Positions 1 to 5,513 of a stretch of DNA of 5,538 bases are shown piece after piece; position 1 is the stretch's first letter, and each line of letters starts with the position of its first letter. The position numbers and the translations under genes are program-made. Where the stretch lies: positions 1-5,538 of the forward strand of contig CALMSE010000260.1 of the NCBI GenBank assembly GCA_937872275.1, given 5' to 3'. Under the pieces are notes generated by a model that was given only the letters and a program-made list of their open reading frames with translations, did not search any database and was not told the origin of the DNA. Source of the stretch: an uncultured Leucobacter sp. (GTDB lineage: Bacteria > Actinomycetota > Actinomycetes > Actinomycetales > Microbacteriaceae).

Positions 1-587
1 ACCCCTGCGGCAGCTGCCACGGCTACGGCAGCGTGATCGAGCACCCCTGCGTCGAATGCGGCGGCAAGGGCCGCGTGCGCGAGCGGCGCACGCTGAACCT
101 CGACATCCCGTCGGGCATCGACACCGGCACGCGACTGCAGATGCGCGGCGGCGGCGAAGTGGGGCCGGCGGGAGGCCCGAACGGAGACCTCTTCATCGAG
201 TTCCGGGTCATGCACCACGACGTGTTCAGCCGCGAGGACAACGATCTGCTCGCGACGCTCAAGGTGAGCATGACCGATGCCATCCTCGGCGCCGAGACGA
301 CCATCGAGTGCCTCGACGGCCCGGCCCCGATCGAGGTGCCAGCGGGCGTCCAGTCGGGCGATGTGATCACCCTGCGCGGCCGCGGCATCCAGGGCCTGCG
401 CTCCACCATGCGCGGGGACCTGAGGGTGGCCGTGCAGGTCGCGACCCCGACGAAGCTCTCGAACCGCGAGAAGGACCTGGTGCGCCAGATCGCGGCGCTG
501 CGGGGAGACGAGGCCCCCACGCTCGGCGAGTTCCAGCAGGGGTTCTTCGGCAAGATCCGCGATCGTTTCTTCCGAGCCGGTTCCTGA
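1..587 (+). CDS. dnaJ: Chaperone DnaJ (probable DnaJ2), 3' part only
   Basis: This is the C-terminal part of a DnaJ (Hsp40) co-chaperone, which delivers unfolded clients to DnaK and stimulates its ATPase in the cytoplasm. The reading frame is open from base 3 and the 5' end lies outside the window, so the J domain and Gly/Phe linker are not visible. Two zinc-binding CxxCxGxG repeats are seen: CGSCHGYG (bases 6-29) and CVECGGKG (bases 48-71). By position these are the third and fourth of the usual four. They are followed by the client-binding beta domains, including LDIPSGIDTGTRLQMRGGGE and the GDVITLRGRGIQ segment. The tail FFGKIRDRFFRAGS ends at TGA 585-587. rsmE begins 14 nt downstream. In actinobacteria the dnaJ next to rsmE is normally the dnaJ2 copy after hrcA; that paralogue assignment is inferred from context. 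The internal GTG at base 33 lies inside the zinc finger and is not a real start. Confidence 0.95.
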   Translation, partial: PCGSCHGYGSVIEHPCVECGGKGRVRERRTLNLDIPSGIDTGTRLQMRGGGEVGPAGGPNGDLFIEFRVMHHDVFSREDNDLLATLKVSMTDAILGAETTIECLDGPAPIEVPAGVQSGDVITLRGRGIQGLRSTMRGDLRVAVQVATPTKLSNREKDLVRQIAALRGDEAPTLGEFQQGFFGKIRDRFFRAGS

Positions 588-601
588 TCCGGGCACCCGT
601 C

Positions 602-1375
602 GTGGCGAACCTGTACTACCGCGAAGACCTGCCCGCATCCGCATTCGCGGTCGGAGCGACCGTGGAGATCGCGGGCCACGAGGCGCGGCACGCGGTGCGC
701 GTCTCCCGCCTGCGGGTCGGCGAGCGGATCCTGGTGGGCAACGGTGCCGGGACGCTGGCCGAGGGCGTCGCCGAGAGGGTGGATCGCGACTGCTTCGCGG
801 TGCGGGTCGAGCGCGCCGAGGAGGCGCCCGATCCCGCTCCGCGGCTCGTGCTCGTGCAGGCGCTCGCCAAGGGCGATCGTGATGAACGCGCGGTCGAGCA
901 GGCGACCGAGTTCGGCGTGGACCTGATCATACCCTGGCAGGCCGCTCGCTCGGTATCGCGCTGGGACGGCGATGAGAAGGCGGCGAAGGGTGCGGCGAAG
1001 TGGCGCCGCGTCGCGCGGGAGGCCTCCAAGCAGGCGCTGCGCTCGCGGGTGCCGGCGGTGACGCCCCCGGTCTCGCTCGACGACATCTGCGGGTTCGCCC
1101 GAGCCGGGGCCGAGGTGCTCGTGCTCCACCCGGCGGGCGAGGAGGCGCTGAGCGACTACGCGCCATCGCCGGTCGGCGAGGGAGCGGCCCCCGGCGATCC
1201 CCTCGGCGGAGTGCTCGTCGTGGTCGGCCCGGAGGGCGGCATCGACGATGGCGAGCTCGCGGCGCTCGCCGCGGCGGGTGCGCGCGTGCTGCGCCTCGGC
1301 GATACGGTGCTGCGCACCTCGTCGGCCGGCCCCGCCGCGCTCGCGGTGCTGAACGTCGCCCTCGGGCGCTGGTGA
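602..1375 (+). CDS. rsmE: 16S rRNA (uracil(1498)-N3)-methyltransferase RsmE
   Basis: RsmE is a SPOUT-class enzyme that uses S-adenosylmethionine to methylate N3 of U1498 in 16S rRNA on the assembled 30S subunit. The product is 257 aa, normal for the family. The N-terminal PUA-like domain (about 1-75) begins VANLYYRED and contains HEARHAVRVSRLRVGE. The family signature KGDRDERAVEQATEFGVDLIIPW follows, then AREASKQALRSRVPAV. The C-terminal trefoil-knot SAM site shows GPEGG at residues 209-213 and LRTSSAGPAAL at 237-247, the actinobacterial version of the usual LRTETA motif. I chose GTG at 602 because family homology starts there. The same frame is open upstream to about base 56, but that stretch is an Arg/Ala-rich shadow of dnaJ. 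No convincing Shine-Dalgarno precedes the GTG, so reinitiation after dnaJ (14 nt away) is plausible. Confidence 0.95.
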   Translation: MANLYYREDLPASAFAVGATVEIAGHEARHAVRVSRLRVGERILVGNGAGTLAEGVAERVDRDCFAVRVERAEEAPDPAPRLVLVQALAKGDRDERAVEQATEFGVDLIIPWQAARSVSRWDGDEKAAKGAAKWRRVAREASKQALRSRVPAVTPPVSLDDICGFARAGAEVLVLHPAGEEALSDYAPSPVGEGAAPGDPLGGVLVVVGPEGGIDDGELAALAAAGARVLRLGDTVLRTSSAGPAALAVLNVALGRW

Positions 1376-1383
1376 GCTGCGGG

Positions 1384-1389
1384 TAGACT
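1384..1389 (+). promoter_or_regulatory. -10 hexamer (TAGACT) for a leaderless HIT-gene transcript
   Basis: TAGACT fits the actinobacterial -10 pattern TANNNT. Its last T is exactly 7 nt before the A of the ATG at 1396, so a transcript would start on the start codon itself. The 20-nt gap after rsmE has no Shine-Dalgarno-like run, which agrees with leaderless translation. I see no good -35 box 16-18 nt upstream, where the bases belong to the 3' end of rsmE. The hexamer and spacing are seen; promoter activity is inferred. Confidence 0.5.
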
Positions 1390-1395
1390 GACGGC

Positions 1396-1737
1396 ATGGC
1401 AGCAGACACCATCTTCGGCAAGATCATCGCGGGCGAGATCCCCGTCGAGAAGCTGGTCGAGACCGAGCGCGTGATCGCCTTCCCCGACATCGCCCCGCAG
1501 GCCCCGGTGCACCTCCTCGTGGTCCCGAAGACCGCCGAGTACGCGAACGTGACCGAGCTCGCCGCGGGCGATCCGTCGCTGCTCGCCGAGATGGTCGCGG
1601 TCGCGAAGCGCCTCGCCGACGAGCACGCCGATGGCGACTACCGCCTGATCTTCAACAACGGCGCGAACGCCGGACAGACCATCTTCCACGTGCACGCGCA
1701 CGTGCTCGCCGGCGGGCTCGAGGAGGGCTCCCTCTAG
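1396..1737 (+). CDS. HIT-family (Hint-like) nucleotide hydrolase
   Basis: This is a 113-aa cytoplasmic histidine-triad protein of the Hint branch. Members hydrolyse purine nucleoside phosphoramidates and related AMP-lysine or acyl-AMP compounds through a nucleotidylated histidine. The N-terminal signature DTIFGKIIAGEIP (residues 4-16) and the segment VIAFPDIAPQAPVHLLVVPK (26-45) are classic Hint features. The catalytic triad is HVHAHV at 98-103, with His98, His100 and His102; by comparison with Hint1, His100 should be the nucleophile. FNNGANAGQTIFHVH also matches the family. The ATG lies 20 nt after rsmE with no visible ribosome site and a -10-like hexamer just upstream. The stop codon shares its last G with the phoH GTG start (TAGTG). 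A HIT gene between rsmE and phoH is a common actinobacterial arrangement. The physiological substrate cannot be read from the sequence. Confidence 0.93.
   Translation: MAADTIFGKIIAGEIPVEKLVETERVIAFPDIAPQAPVHLLVVPKTAEYANVTELAAGDPSLLAEMVAVAKRLADEHADGDYRLIFNNGANAGQTIFHVHAHVLAGGLEEGSL
1720..1726 (+). promoter_or_regulatory. Ribosome binding site of phoH
   Basis: GAGGAGG inside the last codons of the HIT gene is a near-perfect Shine-Dalgarno. It ends 10 nt before GTG 1737 and supports that GTG as the phoH start, even though it overlaps the HIT stop codon by one base. The ATG at 1744 is in another frame. Confidence 0.75.
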
Positions 1738-2735
1738 TGCCGGATGCTCAGCAGCAGCCCCAGCCGGAACTCCGTCGCACCGTGCTGCTCACGGGGGTCG
1801 ACCTCGCGCAGTTCCTCGGGCACCGCGATCAGCTGATCGCCGACCTCGAGCAGCAGCACCCGGGCGTCGAGTTCCACGCGCGCGACCACGTGCTCACGCT
1901 CGCGGGCCCCGCCGACGAGGTGCGGTCTGCCGAGCAGGTCGTGGTCGAGGTGCTCGAGGTGGCCAGGCGCAGCGGCGCGGTGAGCCGGCACGACGTGCGC
2001 GAGGCGACCCGCATGGTCGCGCGAGGCGACGGGCCCACCGCGGCGCAGGTGCTGAGCGAGCCGATCCTCTCGGTGCGCGGGCACGCCATCCGCCCCCAGA
2101 CCCGGGGCCAGCGCGCCTACGTCGACGGCATCGACGCGAACACGGTCACCTTCGGCATCGGCCCGGCGGGCACCGGCAAGACGTATCTCGCGATGGCGAA
2201 GGCGGTGCAGGCGCTGTCGCGGCGCGAGGTGGCGAAGATCATCCTCACCCGGCCCGCGGTGGAGGCGGGGGAGCGCCTCGGCTACCTGCCGGGCACGCTC
2301 GAGGACAAGATCGACCCCTACCTGCGCCCCCTCTTCGACGCGGTCGGCTCGATGATGGAGGCCGAGGCGGTGCCGAAGCTGCTCGCGAGCGGCACGATCG
2401 AGGTGGCGCCGCTCGCCTACATGCGCGGGCGCACGCTGAACGAGTCCTTCGTGATCCTCGACGAGGCTCAGAACACGACGCCCGAGCAGATGAAGATGTT
2501 CCTCACCCGGCTCGGCTACGGGTCGAAGATGGTCGTGACGGGCGATGTCACGCAGGTGGATCTGCCCCAGGCCCAGAGCGGCCTGCGCGTCGTGAGTCGC
2601 ATCCTGCGCGGGGTCGACGACATCCATTTCGCCGACCTCACCGCCGATGACATCGTGCGCCACAGCCTGGTGGGGCGCATCGTCGACGCCTATGCGGCAT
2701 ACGAGGAGCAGAAGCACGCAGGAGGAGCCGCATGA
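1737..2735 (+). CDS. PhoH-like P-loop ATPase
   Basis: This is a 332-aa PhoH-family cytoplasmic NTPase, the long form with an N-terminal KH-like domain. The family binds ATP and is thought to act on RNA, with helicase or RNase-associated roles; the exact function is not settled. The KH-like domain covers about residues 13-75. The ATPase core has Walker A GPAGTGKT at 142-149, the family segment TRPAVEAGERLGYLPGTLEDK, Walker B VILDEAQN at 239-246, and VTGDVTQVDLP at 267-277, a sensor-like motif. All expected nucleotide-binding residues are present. Translation begins at GTG 1737, overlapping the HIT stop by one base and served by GAGGAGG at 1720-1726. The end overlaps ybeY by 4 nt (ATGA). The phoH-ybeY pair is conserved across many bacteria, which suggests a joint role in RNA or ribosome processing; that link is inferred from context. 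Confidence 0.95.
   Translation: MPDAQQQPQPELRRTVLLTGVDLAQFLGHRDQLIADLEQQHPGVEFHARDHVLTLAGPADEVRSAEQVVVEVLEVARRSGAVSRHDVREATRMVARGDGPTAAQVLSEPILSVRGHAIRPQTRGQRAYVDGIDANTVTFGIGPAGTGKTYLAMAKAVQALSRREVAKIILTRPAVEAGERLGYLPGTLEDKIDPYLRPLFDAVGSMMEAEAVPKLLASGTIEVAPLAYMRGRTLNESFVILDEAQNTTPEQMKMFLTRLGYGSKMVVTGDVTQVDLPQAQSGLRVVSRILRGVDDIHFADLTADDIVRHSLVGRIVDAYAAYEEQKHAGGAA
2720..2727 (+). promoter_or_regulatory. Ribosome binding site of ybeY
   Basis: AGGAGGAG lies in the last codons of phoH. Its AGGAGG core ends 6 nt before the ybeY ATG at 2732. It is the strongest ribosome site in the cluster and fixes the ATG of the ATGA overlap as the start. Confidence 0.75.
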
Positions 2736-3193
2736 GCGTCGAGATCAACAACGAGTCGGGCATGGCCGCCGACGAGCCCGGGCTGCAGCGCCTCGCCGCC
2801 TTCGTGCTCGAGAGCCTGCACGTGCACCCGCAGACCGAGCTCGGCATCTCGCTCGTCGACGAGGCCGCCATCGAGCAGCTGCACCTGCAGTGGATGGACG
2901 AGCCCGGTCCCACCGACGTGCTCAGCTTCCCCATGGACGAGTTGCGCCCGGGCCGCCTCGACCAGCAGACCCCGGCCGGGCTCCTCGGCGACGTGGTGAT
3001 CTGCCCGCAGGTGGCCGAGGTGCAGGCCGACGCCGCCGGGCACGACACCGCGACCGAGATCCGCGTGCTGCTCACCCACGGCATGCTGCACCTGCTCGGA
3101 TTCGACCATGCGGCGCCCGACGAGGAGGCGGAGATGTTCGGCCTGCAGCGCGACCTGCTGCTGGCGTTCTCCGCCCGAGAACGAGGACGATGA
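2732..3193 (+). CDS. ybeY: Endoribonuclease YbeY (16S rRNA maturation factor)
   Basis: YbeY is a zinc-dependent protein needed for 16S rRNA 3'-end maturation and ribosome quality control. The product is 153 aa, the usual length. The zinc motif HGMLHLLGFDH is at residues 116-126, with His116, His120 and His126 as the three metal ligands, all present. The upstream block TDVLSFPMDE, followed by LLGDVVICPQVA, is the other conserved part of the family. The start is the ATG in the ATGA overlap with phoH, with AGGAGG 6 nt upstream. The first residues (SVEINNES) match typical family N-termini. The gene ends in a second ATGA overlap with the CBS-domain gene. Coupling to phoH upstream and era downstream agrees with a role in 30S maturation. 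Nothing in the sequence looks damaged or foreign. Confidence 0.96.
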   Translation: MSVEINNESGMAADEPGLQRLAAFVLESLHVHPQTELGISLVDEAAIEQLHLQWMDEPGPTDVLSFPMDELRPGRLDQQTPAGLLGDVVICPQVAEVQADAAGHDTATEIRVLLTHGMLHLLGFDHAAPDEEAEMFGLQRDLLLAFSARERGR

Positions 3194-4107
3194 GCACCGA
3201 CCGGCCGACGCCCGCCCTGCAGCGGCTCACCGAGACGGCCAAGCGCGTCGCGGGCCGGGTGGCTCTCGGCCGCGGCCGGATCCGCGACGAGGAGCAGCTG
3301 CTCTCTATCGTCGACCAGGCCGCCGAGCAGGATCTGCTGGAGCAGGACGACCGCGACTACATCCGCTCGGTCGTGCAGTTCGGCGACACGCTCGCCCGCG
3401 AGCTCATGGTGCCCCGCACCGACATGGTGACGGTCGACGCCGAGCAGACCGTGCGCGAGACGCTCGAGCTGTTGCTCGCCTCGAGGCACTCGCGCATCCC
3501 GGTCGTCGCGACCGGCGACGCCGACGACGTGGAGGGCGTCGCCTATCTGCGCGACGCGAGCGGCTTCGTGCTGCGCCGGCCGGAGGAGGCCGAGACCGCC
3601 CCGGTGACCCGCATCATGAAGCCCGCGCTGTTCGTGCCCGAGCTGCAGCGCGCCGACGACCTGCTGCGGCAGATGCAGCGCGAGGCCAACCACCTGGCGC
3701 TCGTCGTCGACGAGTACGGGGGCATCTCGGGCCTCGTCACGCTCGAGGACCTCATCGAGGAGCTGCTCGGCGACATCAACGACGAGCACGACCGCGAGAC
3801 GCCGGAGGCGGTGCGGGCCGACGACGGCACCTTCACGCTCAGCCCGCGGCTGCCGGTGGACCGCCTCGGCGAGCTCTTCGGCATCGAGCTCGAGGACGAC
3901 GAGGTCGACAGCGTCGGCGGGCTCGTCGCGAAGCACCTCGGCCGCCTCGCCGAGCCGGGCGACCGCGTGATCGTGGCGGGGATCGAGCTGACCGCGCTGG
4001 AGACCGAGCGCAGGCGGCAGCGGCTCGTCAGCGTGGGCGCCCGCTGGATCGGGGCGGACGGGGGCGCGGCCGAGGGGCGCGCCGACGAGAGGGAGAACGA
4101 TGGCTGA
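3190..4107 (+). CDS. CorC/HlyC-type CBS-pair protein lacking the DUF21 membrane domain
   Basis: This 305-aa protein is of the CorC/HlyC family, proteins linked to Mg2+/Co2+ efflux and often annotated as hemolysins. Residues 1-72 are a charged, helical lead-in (DEEQLLSIVDQAAEQDLLEQ). The first CBS domain starts at MVPRTDM (73-79). The second starts near IMKPALFVPE (about 143) and contains DEYGG (174-178) and GLVTLEDLIEELLGDI. A C-terminal CorC/HlyC transporter-associated domain spans about 208-285. I see no transmembrane helix. Actinobacterial homologues at this locus usually have an N-terminal DUF21/CNNM membrane domain and run to about 430 aa, so this resembles the short, soluble E. coli CorC (YbeX). 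The ATG overlaps the ybeY stop (ATGA). The ribosome site is weak (GAGG at 3183-3186), suggesting coupling to ybeY. The frame is open further upstream, but that part is an Arg/Ala-rich shadow of ybeY and not membrane sequence. The ligand and transport role are unknown. Confidence 0.9.
   Translation: MSTDRPTPALQRLTETAKRVAGRVALGRGRIRDEEQLLSIVDQAAEQDLLEQDDRDYIRSVVQFGDTLARELMVPRTDMVTVDAEQTVRETLELLLASRHSRIPVVATGDADDVEGVAYLRDASGFVLRRPEEAETAPVTRIMKPALFVPELQRADDLLRQMQREANHLALVVDEYGGISGLVTLEDLIEELLGDINDEHDRETPEAVRADDGTFTLSPRLPVDRLGELFGIELEDDEVDSVGGLVAKHLGRLAEPGDRVIVAGIELTALETERRRQRLVSVGARWIGADGGAAEGRADERENDG
4088..4095 (+). promoter_or_regulatory. Ribosome binding site of era
   Basis: The purine run AGAGGGAG near the end of the CBS-domain gene contains GAGG 7 nt before ATG 4100. 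It supports that ATG, which overlaps the upstream gene by 8 nt, as the era start. Confidence 0.6.
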
Positions 4108-5026
4108 GAACGAGTTCAGGGCGGGCTTCGTGTCGTTCGTGGGGCGCCCGAACGTGGGTAAGTCCACGCTCACCAACGCGCTCGTCGGCGAGAAGATCGC
4201 GATCACGAGTCCGAAGCCGCAGACGACGCGGCGCGCGATCCGCGGCGTCTTGCACCGCTCCGACGGTCAGCTCATCATCGTCGACACCCCGGGGATCCAC
4301 CGCCCGCGCACCCTGCTGGGCGAGCGGCTGAACGCGCTCGTCGAGGCCACGCTCGGCGACGTCGACGTGATCGGCTTCTGCGTGCCGGCGAACGAGAAGC
4401 TCGGCCCCGGCGACCGCTTCATCAACGAGCGCCTGAACGACTTCCCCCGGGCGAAGAAGGTCGCGATCCTCACCAAGGTCGACCAGGCCGGCAAGAGCGA
4501 GATCATCGAGCAGCTGACGCTGCTCGGCACCCTGCGCGAATGGGACGCCGTCGTGCCGATCTCCGCCGTCACCGACGGCGAGAACGGCGCCGCTCAGCTC
4601 GACATCCTCTCCGACGTGCTGCTCGGGCTCATGCCGGCCTCGCCGCCGCTCTACGAGGCCGATACGGTCACCGACGAGAGCGAGGACGAGCGGATCGCCG
4701 AGCTGATCCGCGAGGCCGCCCTCGAGGGTGCGCGCGAAGAGCTGCCGCACTCGCTCGCCGCGACCGTCGACGATCGCGAGGAGCGCGAGGCGGAGCCCGA
4801 CGGCACGCCGGGCCTCCTCGAGATCTACGCGTCGATCTACGTCGAGCGCGACAGCCAGAAGGGCATCGTGATCGGCAGGGGCGGATCGCGCCTGCGCGAG
4901 GTGGGGGAGCGCGCGCGGCGCGAGATCGAGGCGCTCATCGGCCGTCGCGTCTACCTCTCGCTGCGCGTGAAGGTCGCGAAGGAATGGCAGCGCGACCCGA
5001 AGGCGCTCGGCCGACTGGGGTTCTGA
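4100..5026 (+). CDS. era: GTPase Era, 30S ribosome assembly factor
   Basis: Era is an essential GTPase that binds the 3' end of 16S rRNA through a KH domain and helps 30S assembly. The product is 308 aa, typical. The GTPase domain shows G1 GRPNVGKS at 15-22, the switch-I segment SPKPQTTRRAIRG (37-49) with Thr42/Thr43, G3 DTPG at 62-65, G4 TKVD at 125-128 and G5 SAV at 155-157. G4 has Thr instead of the textbook Asn, which I recall being common in actinobacterial Era. The linker contains EELPHSLA (213-220). The type II KH domain has KGIVIGRGGSRL (254-265), with GRGG as the RNA-binding loop, and ends KVAKEWQRDPKALGRLGF. The start overlaps the CBS-domain gene by 8 nt and has a purine-rich ribosome site. 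It is the last gene of the coupled run phoH-ybeY-CBS-era, fitting a common role in 16S rRNA maturation. Confidence 0.97.
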   Translation: MAENEFRAGFVSFVGRPNVGKSTLTNALVGEKIAITSPKPQTTRRAIRGVLHRSDGQLIIVDTPGIHRPRTLLGERLNALVEATLGDVDVIGFCVPANEKLGPGDRFINERLNDFPRAKKVAILTKVDQAGKSEIIEQLTLLGTLREWDAVVPISAVTDGENGAAQLDILSDVLLGLMPASPPLYEADTVTDESEDERIAELIREAALEGAREELPHSLAATVDDREEREAEPDGTPGLLEIYASIYVERDSQKGIVIGRGGSRLREVGERARREIEALIGRRVYLSLRVKVAKEWQRDPKALGRLGF

Positions 5027-5029
5027 TCA

Positions 5030-5055
5030 CCGGCCGGGCTCCTCTCGGCGGCCGG
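5030..5055 (+). terminator. GC hairpin after era, possible weak terminator
   Basis: A perfect 7-bp stem (CCGGCCG at 5030-5036 with CGGCCGG at 5049-5055) encloses a 12-nt loop, starting 4 bases after the era stop codon. No T-run follows, so it is not a canonical intrinsic terminator. Short GC stems arise easily by chance at this base composition. Its place between era and an apparent new promoter is the main support. Confidence 0.3.
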
Positions 5056-5084
5056 ATCGCGGGTGCCGCTCGGGCGGTCGGCCC

Positions 5085-5090
5085 TATGCT
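5085..5090 (+). promoter_or_regulatory. -10 hexamer (TATGCT) for a leaderless membrane-protein transcript
   Basis: TATGCT is a good actinobacterial -10 match (TANNNT). Its last T is 7 nt before the A of ATG 5097, so transcription would begin on the start codon. No Shine-Dalgarno-like purine run is present in the preceding 30 bases. No clear -35 box is seen; the bases 17-18 nt upstream read about GGGTGCC. The geometry is identical to the hexamer before the HIT gene at 1396. Confidence 0.55.
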
Positions 5091-5096
5091 GGTGTC

Positions 5097-5477
5097 ATGA
5101 CCAGCGGTTACGACATCCAGCAGTTCCTCGGCTCGGCGGCGGGCGCGGTGACGATCACCGTCGCGATCGTGCTCTACATCCTCTGGGTGGTCGCGCTGTG
5201 GAAGGTGTTCTCGAAGGCCGGCTACTGGGGGATCCTCTCGATCATCCCCATCGTCAACGCCATCATCCTGATCAAGATCGCCGGGTATTCCGGGTGGCTC
5301 GTGCTGCTCTACGTGATCCCCATCGTGAACGTGGTGCTCGCGATCATCGTGGCGGTGCGCGTCGGCGCGAACTTCGGCAAGGGCGGCGTCTTCTCGGTGC
5401 TCTGGCTCTGGCTGATCCCCTTCATCGGGTACTTCATCATCGGCTTCGGGCAGGCGCAGTACCGCCGGGCCCAGTAG
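5097..5477 (+). CDS. Small four-helix membrane protein, DUF5684-like
   Basis: This is a 126-aa integral membrane protein of unknown function. I recognise the pattern of DUF5684 (a WKVF..AG..G....IPI.N segment followed by further hydrophobic helices) but cannot confirm the match. Four hydrophobic segments are visible at about residues 17-37, 44-61, 66-88 and 98-117. Three carry a similar centre: IIPIVN (49-54), VIPIVN (73-78) and LIPFIG (106-111), suggesting internal repetition. Short charged or polar linkers (WKVFSKAGY, KIAGYSG, RVGANFGKGG) separate them. There is no signal peptide cleavage site or known catalytic motif. The C-terminus is short and basic (QYRRAQ). The ATG has no ribosome site but a -10 hexamer 7 nt upstream, so it is probably leaderless and transcribed apart from era, 70 nt away. 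Codon use matches the neighbours. A membrane-stress or envelope role would be a guess. Confidence 0.85.
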   Translation: MTSGYDIQQFLGSAAGAVTITVAIVLYILWVVALWKVFSKAGYWGILSIIPIVNAIILIKIAGYSGWLVLLYVIPIVNVVLAIIVAVRVGANFGKGGVFSVLWLWLIPFIGYFIIGFGQAQYRRAQ

Positions 5478-5488
5478 CGGCCGGCCGC
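5477..5488 (+). repeat. 12-bp perfect palindrome at the stop codon
   Basis: GCGGCCGGCCGC is a perfect inverted repeat beginning at the last base of the TAG stop codon. It may be part of the 3' structured region or simply a product of extreme GC content. No factor known to me binds it. From here to base 5538 I see no gene. Confidence 0.4.
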
Positions 5489-5493
5489 GCCGC

Positions 5494-5513
5494 CGCGGGG
5501 GTCCGCCTCCGCG
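5494..5513 (+). terminator. Hairpin with UNCG-type loop after the membrane-protein gene
   Basis: CGCGGGGG (5494-5501) pairs with CCTCCGCG (5506-5513) through eight pairs, one of them G-U, around the tetraloop TCCG. In RNA this is a UNCG-type loop, although the closing pair is G-C rather than the most stabilising C-G. It begins 16 nt after the stop at 5477. No T-run follows, so it would be a T-poor terminator of the kind proposed for GC-rich actinobacteria. Formation is predicted only by eye. Confidence 0.4.

Noticed and set aside
56..601. Upstream extension of rsmE in the same frame
   Set aside because: It overlaps dnaJ in another frame and is Arg/Pro-rich; RsmE homology begins at the GTG at 602.
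23..1129. Open frame on the - strand (368 codons) opposite dnaJ and rsmE
   Set aside because: It is antisense to both conserved genes, has an Arg/Pro-rich composition and shows no domain or sensible start region.
1734..2717. Open frame on the - strand (327 codons) covering phoH almost exactly
   Set aside because: It mirrors the codon structure of phoH, is rich in His, Arg and Asp, and has no motif.
2647..3189. Possible N-terminal extension of the CBS-domain protein that could hold the missing DUF21 domain
   Set aside because: The translated stretch is Arg/Ala/Pro-rich with no hydrophobic helices and overlaps ybeY completely, so it is a frame shadow.
2638..4206. Long open frame on the - strand (522 codons) opposite ybeY and the CBS-domain gene
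   Set aside because: It lies antisense to two clearly conserved genes, its translation is low-complexity His/Arg/Leu/Ala-rich with no recognisable domain, and such long shadows are expected at this GC content.
3108..4331. Open + strand frame across ybeY, the CBS-domain gene and era (407 codons)
   Set aside because: The product is almost entirely Arg/Ala/Gly and out of frame with three conserved genes.
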